DNA of 64,000 nt from Riptortus pedestris (lineage: Eukaryota > Arthropoda > Insecta > Hemiptera > Alydidae), in the NCBI GenBank assembly GCA_019009955.1, contig CM032228.1:230506001-230570000 (forward strand). Direction: 5' to 3'. Below are positions 21,792 to 32,735 of the stretch, piece by piece. Numbering within the stretch: position 1 is the stretch's first letter; each line of letters opens with the position of its first letter. A model generated the notes under the pieces. It ran no database searches and was not told the DNA's origin. It saw only the letters and a program-made list of their open reading frames with translations. Position numbers and translations under genes: made by a program.

Positions 21792-22117
21792 TAATTAGTT
21801 TTTACTGGTGTTATTTCCGGCGTATCTCCAGCGGTGTCTGTTATGTGGTGGTCCACGATATTTCGCCGAAATTCCATCCGGCTTCTTCTGGCGGTCATAT
21901 TTTTGTTGTGCTTCTGGCAGCTCTTAATAATACTTATATATTACTTATTAAGAGCTGCCAGAAGCACAACAAAAATATGACCGCCAGAAGAAGCCGGATG
22001 GAATTTCGGCGAAATATCGTGGACCACCACATAACAGACACCGCTGGAGATACGCCGGAAATAACACCAGTAATAAGTTCCCAGCGACGAAGTTTGAAAC
22101 AACGTAATTAGTTTTTA
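21792..22117. mobile_element. 129-bp perfect inverted repeat between 13-bp direct repeats
   Basis: Arms at 21802-21930 and 21945-22073 are perfectly complementary over 129 bp, with a 14-bp loop. After the right arm come ~32 extra bases. The direct repeat 'taattagttttta' stands at 21792-21804 and at 22105-22117, as expected for a target-site duplication. The arms have higher GC than the surroundings. Transcription would give a near-perfect long hairpin. It may be a retroposon that inverted during insertion, a foldback transposon, or a recent inverted duplication. The short frames through the arms match nothing I recognise. Confidence 0.85.
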
Positions 22118-22512
22118 TGCGTGGTGTATCCAAATGGTCGAGAGGCGTGTTGCAAAATTCACATCAGAGGATAACTTCAGATATCTGATAAATCACATGA
22201 CAAACTTTTAAAGGTCGTGAGTTAGGCAATGTAAGTTATCTTTCCTGGAGTTCTATCTCTTTATGTTAGAGAATTTCCTTGAAAAGGCTATCACTTCTGC
22301 CTGCTCTTCTTATTAAATAATACAAGGGGAGGCACACCATAAGTTTCTTCCAGTATTTTTGATTTATTTAGTCAAATACTTTACCATTCTGCGCTTGAAG
22401 GTTTTGGTGCACACCATTAATTTCCATGTTTCAGGTCGGTGTGTGAATGACCCTAGAAAGAAAAACAGTGGATTTCTAAGATTATATCCAATGTATAAGA
22501 TAAATATTCAAC

Positions 22513-22515
<3 letters not shown>
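22118..22515. other. AT-rich DNA
   Basis: No supported feature. Confidence 0.4.
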
Positions 22516-22566
<51 letters not shown>

Positions 22567-22567
22567 A
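22516..22567. repeat. (TA)n microsatellite
   Basis: About 25 TA units with 'tatg' at both edges; not inside a recognisable family A copy. Confidence 0.95.
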
Positions 22568-22644
22568 AGTTCTTTGGAACATATAAGAGAAGATTTAGCA
22601 GTTCTTTTCTCTTCTTTAGCGGTTGAGCCAAACATTTAATTTTA

Positions 22645-22686
22645 CTAGCAGATTTCCCTTAAGAGGGAGGGGGCTATTGGTTTGAT
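22645..22686 (+). mobile_element. Family A 5'-end fragment
   Basis: 'tagcagatttcccttaagag' followed by 'ggctattgg'. Only the terminal ~40 bp remain. Confidence 0.6.
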
Positions 22687-22966
22687 AAATGAATATGGGT
22701 ATTACCTATTGGAATAGAATATATATTATTATAACATAATTTTTTCTTTGTATTAAGTGTTTTTTTTTAAATACCGGTTTTAAAAAATGACTAAGGTAAT
22801 AGAAAATTATATGAATAATTAAAATATTATCTCTTGCTATGGAACAACCGCCATTTATGCTAAGAAGATGTTTAAAGTAGGTTTTACAAATTATTAACTT
22901 TATTTGTTTTAATATATTGAAATATTTAAATGGACAAAAGGTAAGATATTCTTTAAATCGGTTTTA

Positions 22967-23024
22967 TCCTAGTTATATTCGAAGATCATATGTAAATTCA
23001 TATGATCTTTGAACATAACTAGGA
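22967..23024. repeat. 58-nt inverted repeat (hairpin)
   Basis: 'tcctagttat' followed by 'ttcgaagatcatatg' pairs with 'catatgatctttgaacataa' and 'ctagga': 26-bp arms with two mismatches and a 6-base loop. Size is within the range of an animal miRNA precursor, but pairing this even is also typical of chance AT-rich inverted repeats or MITE remnants. Confidence 0.75.
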
Positions 23025-23565
23025 CTTCACAGGTTGCTCTTCACTGGCTGAAATAAAACTAAAATTAATTTCAACTGCTTTCTATATAGGGTACAACCCT
23101 TATTTAGGCTAGCTATCTCTTACCAGAGAGGATTCGTGCCAATATTTTCTTGAAATCATCATGATGGGAAACATTTAGTGGAGTATGGATAATTTTTTCT
23201 TCGTTTAAACCGGTGAAACTTTTATGTCCTTCAGCCAGAATTTAAATTAGTTATTGGTCACGGAATACTCATTTTTGATTGTTTAATAATAAATCTGATG
23301 CAAATATTGGAAAGTGTGTAATTTAAGCTATTGTATAAAGTCTAGTAACTGGTCAACCCTTAATTTATTTTTACGTGGAACTAACTCCAGGAGTTTGGTA
23401 AAGGTTGTTGTAATTTGAGCACATAATTTCCCCTTGGAACTGTCTGAATATAATATGTTCGTGAGTGAAAGGTTATAGAAACATTATTTTTTAAAATAAC
23501 TTCCTATAATTAGCTAACTAATTTCAGTCCTATTTGCATAAATAAATGCTCGCATTCCATGTTTT

Positions 23566-23640
23566 TAGGTTAAAGGTAACGGTATTTTCTTTTTTTAAAT
23601 ATCCCCAGAGATTTTTCTTCTGCAGACACCCGTCTCTTAG
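23566..23640 (+). repeat. Unclassified dispersed repeat, copy 1
   Basis: 'gtttttaggttaaaggtaac' followed by 'ggtattttc' and 'agatttttct' matches 25893-25990, which has 'gtttttaggttatagttaac', 'ggtatttca' and 'gaatttttct'. Function and class unknown. Confidence 0.55.
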
Positions 23641-24011
23641 CCGTTGCAGACTAAATTAGAAATGTTTGCAAAGAACGATCAAGGATCTATCGCAATAAGA
23701 TAAAGAATTATTTCGGTAAAATGAGGGCTATAAAATATTTTATTACTAAGAATGAACACCCGTTTTATGCAAATTAGGGTAATCTGGACAGGTTATCTCC
23801 CGGTTACCATGTTATTCTAGGATAGGATGTGGAATTATTATAGAGACTCCCTCATTAACTAAATTCCTTAATTAATTAAATCCTTCATTAGATTACAAAT
23901 ATTGCTCAATTGATTACAATTTGTTCAATTTATATGATCGATATTGAATTTTGAAATGATTTTTATAAAGGTGAGTCGGCTTTACTCTAAAAGATAATTT
24001 TTATTAATTAT

Positions 24012-25398
24012 TAGCAAGTTTCGTTTGAGGGAAATGAACAATTGAGGTTGTTACTCATGACACGATTATCGAAACATTTCCTCAAATGTCCATCGATTCT
24101 GCCTATTAGATGAGGAATGTATATATATAATTGTCTGTTATCCCAGATAAAGATATATATAATGTATATATGTTTGTCGGAATATTTGTTTCTCCGTTAC
24201 CGAACTCGATATTTAGGGGTTTTATTTAAAAATAAAGGTCAAGTTCGTTAATGGCTGTAATTGTGCTAGTGCTGGGGGGAGGGGTTTAGAGGGAACTTAA
24301 AAATTAAAAAATATCTCCGTTATTATACGTCAAATAGAAAAATTCTATATCTAATCACTATCTTTAATGCTAATCGCGATATTTGCAGTAAACCCCCACT
24401 CCTACTCATGCGAGAACAGCAATACGCTGTTATATCATGAATCACTCTATTCTAATCTTAAATGCCAAATATTGTTTTCAAGAGACCTTTATTAAATGAC
24501 ATACATGCGAATTCGTTGTGTGAGGACGTTAGTAATCAATATATTACGTTCTTGTTTTGAAAATGTTTATTTAATCGATACCATACTATATATATTGAAC
24601 CATTTTTCAGAGGTTCCCACCCACTGTGATATGTTTCCCATATACATCTGTAATTTGTGTAGGTTTTATAGTTTTAATTTTATTTATAGTTTTGACATAT
24701 GCTTATCGTTGTTTGCTTCTTTTATTAGTCGACTTGTTAGTAGATTTTTTATTGTTTTGGTTTTAATTTTTTAGTAGTTGACTAGTTATTAGATTTTCTA
24801 GTTTTATTTGTTGACTAGTTTTAAGGTTTTCCATTGTTTTACTCATTATTTTTTGTGTCTGGTTTTATGACTGTTGTTTATTTTGCTTTTGTGCCATGCT
24901 ATAAATGTTAAATTAACTCGTGGTTGTGTTTGTCAGCAGGCACTGAGGATGGAGCGTTGACCCCGAAAGTGCACTCTGCATTATATTAAAAACCAGTAGA
25001 GGACTTTGCCTTCTTGTTGATCCTTATATATTGAACCGTTTCAGTCAATACTAATGATCATATTTGTTAATGGCGGAAATCGGACATTTCGTAGTAGTGG
25101 TATAGAGGAGGAATTTGAAAATTCAAAATATTTCGGTTATTATGAGTTGGATCGTAAAATGTTAAGGAAGCATTCTTGTGAAACTATTGATGGTCTACAA
25201 TTGTTGTTCTTTGCATTTTTTCGTAGCTCAAATATTTCGGGAATATTACTTTCCTGTTTTCAGCCTTCGATAACCTTCCCCCTTTTTCTACTAATTGGGT
25301 TTTTACATAGAATATGTGGCGAGATGAGATCAAAAGTGTGTCATACCAGCGCTTTGGAAATCTTCATAGTTTACGCAGTCCCTGCGTGACGGACTTTT
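24012..25398 (+). mobile_element. Long-form family A copy with a nested insertion
   Basis: 5' end decayed ('tagcaagtttcgtttgaggg'). 3' end retains 'agtttacgcagtccctgc' and 'gtgacggactttt'. Without the 436 bp added by the nested insertion and its duplicated site, the copy is about 950 bp, the same as the other long forms. The microsatellite has shrunk to short TA patches near 24120-24170. The 111-codon frame at 25054-25389 runs through this element and ends in its terminal hairpin; it is not a gene. Confidence 0.75.
24589..25037. mobile_element. 423-bp insertion with 13-bp TSD
   Basis: 'tatatattgaacc' stands at 24589-24601 and again at 25025-25037. The intervening 423 bp are foreign to family A, whose interior resumes directly after the second repeat ('aatatttgttaatggctg' in another copy at 55935). 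The insert is T-rich on + and has 'cactgaggatggagcgttg' and 'ccccgaaagtgcactc' near its right side, reminiscent of retrotransposon 3' UTRs. A retroposed fragment is most likely; the family is not identified. Confidence 0.75.
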
Positions 25399-26310
25399 AA
25401 GTAACACAGAGTCCGAGCTTTATTGACCAAGTCAAAAAATGCTATAATATTCCTCTTATATTACTTCCTGTTTTTGTCAAATGAATTAATTTTCAAATAG
25501 TGAGAGTTATTAATCAAGAACTATTCAAAAAAACAATTATGGAGTCAAAATATTTTATAAATTACGCTTTTAATCAAAATATTTAGTTTGGTAATTTATA
25601 TTTAAAAAAAAACTAATTCAAACAGAAAGTTAGACTGTCTTTTTCTTAAAATAATTTATTTTCTGTTGTTAATAATTGATTTAGTATTTAGTCCTTACTT
25701 TATCCGGAAATCGATTTTACACCCCCAAAAATAAGAATCAGCTGATTACCAGAAGGCTGTGCTGGTTAATGATGTGATGTGGACTATCAATATGCTGACC
25801 TTCCGGCTAATCTTAGTGCTAATTTATTAATCAATTTCTTGTAATTCGCTATATATATACCCATATAAAATTATGATTTATATATAGGTAAGGTTTCCAG
25901 GTTTTTAGGTTATAGTTAACGGTATTTCATTTTTTATCACACCCAGGAATTTTTCTCTAGCTTAAACCTGTCCCCCGACAGGATTATGGTTTTATATAAA
26001 AAGCCCCCAGGGGGTTGCTCCTCCCCCCTGAGATAGCCACCCTCTCACCCCTTCCTAGTTTGCATACTCCGCGTTCCATTTCCTATTCCTGCATCTTTTG
26101 TAGTACATTTCCTCATGGGCGAGCACACACCTCCCTCAGATAATAGATCTAGCTGGGAAACACGTAATTTTATTCCGAGTGAATCCCTCGACAACTAGAG
26201 CGTCACTATTAGAAAATGGCCCCATTGTTGTATTTCAGAGTTGTCCGAGGGGAGAATGCAAATAGCCATAGTATTTATCTATACATCTTCCTGCATAACA
26301 TTAGTTTTTA
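25399..26310. other. AT-rich DNA with a pyrimidine-rich patch
   Basis: Contains the second copy of the unclassified repeat (25893-25990) and a C-rich stretch at 25970-26130. No gene supported. Confidence 0.4.
25893..25990 (+). repeat. Unclassified dispersed repeat, copy 2
   Basis: Partner of 23566-23640, with the same orientation and order of blocks. Confidence 0.55.
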
Positions 26311-26740
26311 ATTAGCATATTACCCTTATAGGAAATCAGCCATAGAGTTCGTACTCTACTGACGAGTTTTTTGAGAAAACAATTCTTCAAATACTCAACG
26401 ATCCCACTTAGGAAATGACAAAAATGAGGTTCGTCCAAAATTATATATATTTGTCCGTTCCGCTCTACCGTTCGAAAATTTTATTTGATTGTCCCCAAAC
26501 TTGATATTTACTGTTTAAATATAAAAAGTCCGTCACGCAGCGACTGCGTAAACTAAGCAGATTTCCCACGCGAAGGTTTAAAATGGATAACACATTCAAG
26601 TAACATTACCGTGAATGCTCAGAAAATTTACATATTTCCAAAGGGGAAATGTGTTAAAAAGTGGACATAAATAGCGGCAGATCAGTAGCGTTTCCAGCTT
26701 GGGAATTTAGTTTACAGAGTCTCTGCCTGACGGACTTTTT
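26311..26740 (+). mobile_element. Family A copy interrupted by a miniature inverted copy
   Basis: 5' part (26311-26524): 'tagcatattacccttatagg', 'aaatcagccatagag', a block near 'gaaatgacaaaaatgagg' and a very short TA patch. Then a miniature copy in the opposite orientation (26526-26655). A 3' terminus 'agtttacagagtctctgc' and 'ctgacggacttttt' closes at about 26740. Decayed throughout. Confidence 0.65.
26526..26655 (-). mobile_element. Miniature (~130 bp) family A derivative
   Basis: Begins 'aaaaagtccgtcacgcagcg' with the hairpin and 'aagcagatttcccacgcgaa'. About 130 bp later it ends with 'atttccaaaggggaaatgtg' and 'ttaaaa', the 5' terminus. The microsatellite and nearly the whole interior are gone, leaving two ends. 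Confidence 0.65.
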
Positions 26741-27110
26741 GATTTCATAACTTACTAAATTCAAATTACGAAACATGTTTTTCTTTTGTGAAGTTACCCC
26801 AATATTTTTCTTGTGTTTAGCCAAATTACTTCAAAGCGTTATTCAAAAGCTAGCAAATGTTTATATTTGAGGGTTTTGTTGGCGCAAAACTCTAAACAGG
26901 TTGAAATAGACATTTTAAAACGTGGCTGTCGTTAAGTCGGATTGAAAATTTCGTGGGATACAGCCTGATCCAAATTTAATTTTCCACAATAGTTATTTTA
27001 AAAAGTTGTCTGTTACCCGAATATTAACTGAGATATTTGCATTTTTATTAGTCAAACTTCAGCTAACTCCCACTCTTGCTAATGCGATTAGTGCACCTTG
27101 AATGTCTTAG
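26741..27110 (+). mobile_element. Family A interior fragment
   Basis: Recognisable only from about 26935: 'cggattgaaaatttcgtgg', 'ccaaatttaattttccac', 'atattaactgagatatttgc' and 'aactcccactcttgct'. No ends of its own. Confidence 0.5.
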
Positions 27111-27423
27111 ATCGCCGCTAAGACACTAAAGAACTCATGTCTTAATTTCTTGTTTGCATGGGTTTATTATTAGAGCTGTAATAAGGAATAAATAGTGTCA
27201 GAACATGTGCGCGATCATAGACGCTAATAGAAAATAATTTATTACATAAATTCTAGTATGCCAAAATTACACAGCGTCTTTGTGATGGGTGTTTGTTTTA
27301 TAAATGTGGTTTCTTGATATACATTAAATATTATTAACGTTACATATTCGGAGAGAACTATAAATTCTGATAAAAAACTGTGACGGAGGTAGTTATTTTA
27401 AAAATATTTCATTGGTAACTACA
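27111..27423. other. AT-rich spacer
   Basis: No supported feature. Confidence 0.4.
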
Positions 27424-27890
27424 TATTATTATTATTATTATTATTATTATAGAGAGAGGTTTATACTCAGAAAAACTGGAGTAAAATCCACATCGGGAGA
27501 AAACCCAACCGATATGGAGTTTGTAATTGTGACATATGTTAAGGTGAATTTAAAAATTTTCGTACAATTCTTGCAGAATCAAGAAGTACCCCCTGCTCTG
27601 CTTCTTTTATAATTTCTGTGGGCAGATTTAAATTATTGTTGCCTGCCATTGTGGTATTTGGCACGAATCCATTTGAACTTACTATAATAGCCGTAACTTC
27701 AGTTTGTATACTTCTTTCAGCTCAATAGCCAATTCTTGATATTTTCTTAATTTTTCGGCATAGGATTTTCGATTATTGGAATAATTGGGCACTGCAATGT
27801 CAATAATATCAGCAGTCTTATTGATCTTGTCAATAATGAGAATATCCGGTTTGTTATGGTGCACAGTATGGTCAGTTATCATTGCTTACT
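27424..27890 (-). pseudogene. 5'-truncated LINE, 3' end of ORF plus tail
   Basis: Reverse strand: a frame from about 27882 shows [20 protein letters not shown], then AVP, then [16 protein letters not shown]. This is the conserved C-terminal pattern (PDI...D...IDxAVP...EKxxKYxxLxxE) of several non-LTR retrotransposon polyproteins, resembling their restriction-like-endonuclease region. A one-base loss near 27705 shifts the frame. The next frame continues with [14 protein letters not shown] and later ARIVRKFL, which also fits. The tail is an (ATA)n run, now ATT repeats at 27424-27452 on +. Only about 110 of the ORF's many hundred codons remain; it is dead. Confidence 0.8.
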
Positions 27891-28563
27891 ATTATATGAA
27901 CTTACTTTATTAATTTCTCTTATGTCATGTTAGTATACGTTAGCATGGTTATCCTTTCAATGAAACAACGATTTATGGATATTTTGAATGATTAACTCAT
28001 GGAATCAGTTGATCTCATATAATCTTCCCAACAATTCCCGAAGCGAATTTTTTAAGTGATTATATAGTCTGTTTCATAGAGAGATAAGAGTTCTGGCAAA
28101 TTGTATTGTTGAAAGTCTCCTCTATCTTATTGTATAAAAATGTCTTAGAGGGTCGTCGAAACCCCACTCTTGAGCGATTTCTAACACGAGTAAAAAAGAG
28201 CCCGCATTATTCCAATCGTAATCAGCTGTTTACCGCCGTTCAGGGGCTAAACTCGTGCCTAGCTCAAGCGGAAACGGCCGATCTCTAAACAAAACCCGTT
28301 AATCTCATCTTTCAATTGAGTCAGACTATTTTTTTCCCAAAACGGTGAGCAATTCTGTTCGGAAAATGTATGTCAACTTAATAATTATTTTATTGTTTAC
28401 TTTAAAATACGCCTTTTTATCTAAATCATTACTGATTTTTTTTGGGCCAGAATCGGTGCTACAATTATGTTTTAGTTGGCATACTCAAACTGGTTTATAC
28501 TTTCAGTACCGGTAGACACGAAGGTTATGCCACGGGCCATAGACGGATGGCACTCTAACGATT
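27891..28563. other. AT-rich DNA
   Basis: A 60-codon frame at 28106-28288 (+) lies in a slightly GC-richer patch, but has no recognisable feature. Nothing else supported. Confidence 0.35.
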
Positions 28564-28681
28564 ATAACCTGGAGTGTTCCCCACCCTGGATAGAAAAGGA
28601 TAGTAACCTGTAGATAACCAGTCCCAATTAGCCTTAGTTGCAAAAAGTGGACGTTAATTAAAAATAATAATAACCTGGAGT
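28564..28681 (+). mobile_element. 5'-truncated SINE with 12-bp TSDs
   Basis: Direct repeats 'ataacctggagt' at 28564-28575 and 28670-28681 enclose 94 bp. The insert matches only the 3' half of the SINE at 13133: 'ccaccctggatagaaaagg', 'taacctgtagataaccag', 'aaaagtggacgttaat' and an A/T tail. The tRNA-like head is missing, as expected for incomplete reverse transcription. Confidence 0.85.
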
Positions 28682-29599
28682 CGGATTTAGCCACTAAATA
28701 CATCATCACCAACAAAGCTCCTGTATATTTGTTTCCAATTGAAATCCTCGCAGCTTTACTTGTAGTTCAAAACAATCAAATGATCTCCATTGATTTAAGG
28801 TCAATGTTGTCACACTTCTGAATATGAAATGCGTTGATTCAAGTCGCTTCCTAGTTATGAACCATTTAAGGTGTCCTTTACTTTCAAATTTTTATTATTT
28901 CCTACAAAATAAACACTTGTCAAGTTTGCCTTGTTTCATGCATTTATCATTGTTGTTCGTGTTGGGTGATGCAGTCGGTATCTTGCCTTTAAGCTCTTGC
29001 GGTTTACGCATCGGTATCATAAACACCAGCCCTTGGAAAAAATGTTGCTTTTAATATTGCCTCAGGAAGGAGTTCCCAAACAGCTCCCAAAAAATGATTA
29101 CAATTTTTATCTATGGACAAACCATTGGACCTGAAAGGCAATACACCGCGACACCAAACAATGACAATGCCCGACCTGGAAGACGTCATTATATCATTGA
29201 TCCTGTTGAAATTCCTAAGTATCCTTAAACACCGAAGACCTAAAATTCATTTAGCAGGGAAGTTGGTCCCAAGAACCCTCACTCATCCTAGAGCAAGTTT
29301 GTAGGCACAATACTGTTATCCCAGGTAATTCGCACTTTATTAAGTTTACTCAAACTACTGAGGAGGTGGCTCTAACAGTTTTTCGATGTCGAAGACTTCT
29401 TGTTGTTTCCTATGTTAGCTCGTGACTCTTCCTAGTGCGTTCTTGTAAATTTCAGGAATTTAAATAGACATAAAATATTTAGTGATTCAGAAAATTCATA
29501 TGAATCGTACGTATAGACATTGAGATTTATTTAGGCGTGAAACGAAAAAAACAAATAACTCGGGTTGTATTAGCGTTCCAGAAAAATGTATATGCTGAT
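28682..29599. other. AT-rich DNA
   Basis: Short overlapping frames on both strands (28824-29304) lack recognisable features. No repeat supported. Confidence 0.35.
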
Positions 29600-29760
29600 A
29601 GTTCAAGTTTTGGATATTACAAATAAAACTAGTTGCATCAAATTTTTCGATCTGACACACAATAGGTGATATATATTACGGTTTTATTTTTTACAACTTC
29701 AACAAACCCCGAAAATCCAATTTCGACCTTAATGATGAATGATAAAAATACAGGTTTTCT
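29600..29760 (-). mobile_element. Family A remnant
   Basis: 'aatttttcgatctgacacac', then a block ending in 'aatttcgaccttaatgatga', follows the order of the reversed interior. Strongly decayed. Confidence 0.4.
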
Positions 29761-29989
29761 TGAAACAGTAAAATAAATATTAGTTTTTTATTGAAATTAG
29801 ATGATTAGGAGTTACGTATTCTTTTGTGGGAGAACTAAAAAATACAGCTAATTCCGTTGTGATTTTTGAGAAAAGTTGAAGGAAAGCAATTGTAGAATAT
29901 TATAATATGTTGTAAAATAAGTTATTTACTGGTGATTTCAATAAAAACTTCAAATTCTTGTAAATATGTTTAATCCATTATATATGACC

Positions 29990-30312
29990 CATTTTGATAT
30001 TTTTATTTTGCTATATTGCAGGTAATTTTCTAAATCCGACCTCCCAGAACTTCTCAGATTTTTGCGCAATGAACTCCTCTTGTGCGTTTTGCAGTCCTGT
30101 AGTGGATTAATGTGTTCCCCGTCAAGAGAGTCTTGAAGGGCCCGAAATAAATGAAAATCTGTTGGGGCAAAGTTTGGTGCATATAGGGAGGGTGGGAGAT
30201 CACATTCCAGCCCAACTCCAATAATTTCTGCCTGGTCTGCAAAGACACGTGTTATCGTGATAGAAAACTATGCCTTGGCTTTTCTCTTCCGTTTTGAGCT
30301 AGCATGCCACTT
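29990..30312 (-). pseudogene. Mariner transposase fragment
   Basis: Reverse strand, about 30248 down: TRQKLLELGWNVISHPPY, the characteristic motif of mariner (Tc1/mariner superfamily) transposases just before their third catalytic Asp. That Asp is expected shortly after PPY but is not visible here (PPYMHQTLPQQ). Just upstream, GIVFYHDNT in a shifted frame matches the motif with the second catalytic Asp. At least one frameshift separates them, and stops follow downstream. About 110 of ~345 codons are left; no inverted terminal repeats found. An inactive relic. Confidence 0.8.
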
Positions 30313-30408
30313 AAAGATAAGAATTATCGGTTGAAACTGTATATAAAAGCACCTTAACTAATCCTTTTATAGAATATGTAAAAATTATTGACCGAGTAAA
30401 CATGATTT
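30313..30408. other. Spacer
   Basis: Possibly more decayed mariner sequence; nothing definite. Confidence 0.3.
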
Positions 30409-30972
30409 TAGCAGATTTCCCTTAAGGGAAATCAGCTATTGAGGTCGTACTCATGACGCGATTTTCGAAACATTTCTTCAAATGTCCATCGAACCTACCC
30501 AGGAGATGACGAAAATTAGGTCCATTCAAAACTGTATAAATATATGTCTGTTACGGCTCTAGTGGTCGCAATTATTTTTCAAGATTTAGTTGTTTTATGT
30601 AGAAAAAAAAGATCAAGTTCGTTAACGACTGAAATCGGACCATGGGGAGGGGGCGGGTTTAGAGGGGAGGATTTTCGAAAATTCGAAATATCTCCGTTAG
30701 TATACGTCGGATCGAAAAAGTGTATAAAACCAATCTTATTGCAAATTAAATGTACTATAATTATTCTTATATTCACTTGTTCTCTATCTTGAATATTAAC
30801 CGAGATATTTGCGTTTTTATTAAATGTAGGTGGATAACGGACAAGAGTGAGTTTCCCGCCAAAAGCCAGTTCGGCCGTTTTCGTAACTGTCCGGCTCTTG
30901 TGTAATTTCTCTTTTGTAAAACTTCACGCGGGAAATCTGCTAATTTACGCACCCCCTGAGTGGCGTACTTTT
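30409..30972 (+). mobile_element. Family A copy, both ends, shrunken microsatellite
   Basis: 5' end with the perfect 20-base palindrome and 'cagctattgaggtcgtactc'. 3' end 'cgggaaatctgctaattt' then a decayed hairpin 'acgcaccccctgag' and 'tggcgtactttt'. The TA tract is reduced to 'tataaatatatg' (30535-30547). About 560 bp, the shortest near-complete copy apart from the miniature one. Confidence 0.8.
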
Positions 30973-31049
30973 ATAAACACATAGATGATTAAATAAAAAT
31001 ATGGACGAACCCTACGAACGTATTTTAAAAACCCAATATTTTTAACAAA

Positions 31050-31260
31050 ATTCGTTTTATAACAATTTTTAATACGACCCACTATAACGGAGAAATTTGG
31101 AATTTTTATTTTATCCCCACTTCTTCTTGGTTGAATCTAGCCATTAATTTTGACGATTTTTCTTTATATTAATTGTCAAGATTGGTCAAAGAACAAAACT
31201 TAATTAAGGAAATTATTAATAATCGCTGCATGGGTACATCCTGAATAGCTGTTTTCCCTA
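31050..31260 (-). mobile_element. Family A remnant
   Basis: 'tacgacccactataacggag', a C-rich block, 'agccattaattttgacg' and a terminal-like 'aatagctgttttccct'. Interior and 5' end only, strongly decayed. Confidence 0.45.
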
Positions 31261-31787
31261 TTCTTACTAAATCTGATCTGATTCGAGTTCGCCAACCATT
31301 AATTACCGGTGATACCGGACCAATCTCTTTGCTCGTCCTGTTCCTTAGCAACTTGACTTTTTTTTATTTCTTTTTCATTTTTTTTTCGGGCGCTAAGGTA
31401 CTGTCAGAGAAGGATACTAATGAATGGAAGGTCCGTTATCTTGGGAGGAGTCCGGTAAGCCGGTTCGGGCACCCCCTCAAGATTCGCAACAACGGCACCC
31501 CTGCACCTCGCAAAAAACCCTGAAGAAGAGTCCAGTGGGATAGGGTTCCCACGCCGACCACCCCCTGGCCCTTCCTTCATATCACAGCACTATTCATATC
31601 CTTTATCGGTCGCCAAGGGTTGCTATCTCGTCCCAATGTAAGAGATTAAATGTAGCAACTAATGCCACTTCAGACTGGATATAGACACTATCTTGGAGCT
31701 GAGGCAAAATATTACTGGATAAACAGAGTGTTGATGTCCTATTCTTTGTTATTACTACTATGTCCCTTGCTTCTGGGAGATATATTG
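31261..31787. other. GC-richer spacer
   Basis: 31390-31600 is GC-rich compared with its surroundings and has an open frame of 64 codons, but no recognisable product. It could be part of an unidentified element. Confidence 0.3.
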
Positions 31788-32735
31788 AAAAAATCCGTCA
31801 CGCAGGGGCTGCGTAAACTAAACAGATTTCCCTTGTGAAGTTTACTAATAGATACATCTACGTACTGGTAACACAACACCACCGTGAATAAATACAAACG
31901 GAAATAAGAAATGTTTCATCCAATTTCAATAACCTGCCTACAGGAAGCGTTAGGTTAGAAATGTAAACAAACGGGTCTGCCCGCTTCACACCGGAAAGAA
32001 AAACAATTACTGAAATATATCAGAATATAACATATTAATTTTATTTAGAACTATTTACTATATCTAGTACTGTAATTAATAATAAGTCAGAATAATTGTT
32101 ATCTCAATCAATCAAATTTTAGTAGTCCAAAACCTTAAGATGAGGGGGGTAACCGGGACATATTTGCATGTATCTCGTATAATAAAGGTCTCTTGAATAC
32201 AATTTTTAGTATTTAAACTTCGAATAATGTGATTTATTATGTAGCTGAGTATTGTTTATGTATTATGAGTAGAAGTGGTGGTTTGCTGATGGCTGGAAAC
32301 TGAAAAATGCCAATATCTCGGTTAATATTCAAGATAGAGAATAAATGTGTATAACAATAATTATAGTAAATGTAATTTGCAATAAGATTGATTCTATACA
32401 ATTTTTCGATCCGACGAATAGTAACGGATATATTTCTAATTTTCGAAAAATCCCCCCCTCTAAACCCCCCCTCTCACTGGTCCGATTTCAGCCGTTAACG
32501 AACTTGATCTTCCTTTTTACCTAAAACGATTAAATAACGAGTTTGGTGACGATTAAATAAAAATTGCGACCGCTAGAGCGGCAACAGACATATATATATG
32601 TGTATACAGTTTTGAACAGACCTAATTTTTGTCATCTCCTGGGTAGGATCGATGGACATTTGAAGACAAATTTCGAAACTCGCGTCATAAGCACGGCCTC
32701 AATATCTGATTTCCCTTAACGGAAATCTGCTAAAA
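31788..32735 (-). mobile_element. Long-form family A copy, first of a head-to-tail pair
   Basis: Starts 'aaaaaatccgtcacgcaggg', hairpin, 'aaacagatttcccttgtgaa'. Ends 'ctgatttcccttaacgg' and 'aaatctgctaaaaa'. About 950 bp with the full long interior, which matches the reversed copy at 36522-37482 ('aaaaacaattactgaaatat', 'aacacaacaccaccgtgaat'). The TA tract is short (32590-32600). The next copy starts immediately after the terminal A run. Confidence 0.85.

Larger units (their letters stand above)
22687..24010. other. AT-rich DNA with a hairpin and a short dispersed repeat
   Basis: Apart from the hairpin at 22967-23024 and the repeat at 23566-23640, no supported feature. Confidence 0.4.

Noticed and set aside
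24940..24990. Hammerhead ribozyme ('ctgaggatgg' ... 'cgaaag')
   Set aside because: The invariant CTGATGA core is not present and the helices do not form; the motif looks like a common retrotransposon 3'-end sequence.
25054..25389. 111-codon frame as a gene
   Set aside because: It lies wholly inside a family A copy and ends in its terminal hairpin.
29990..30312. Active mariner
   Set aside because: Only about a third of the transposase remains, with a frameshift, stops and no visible third catalytic Asp after PPY; no terminal repeats found.
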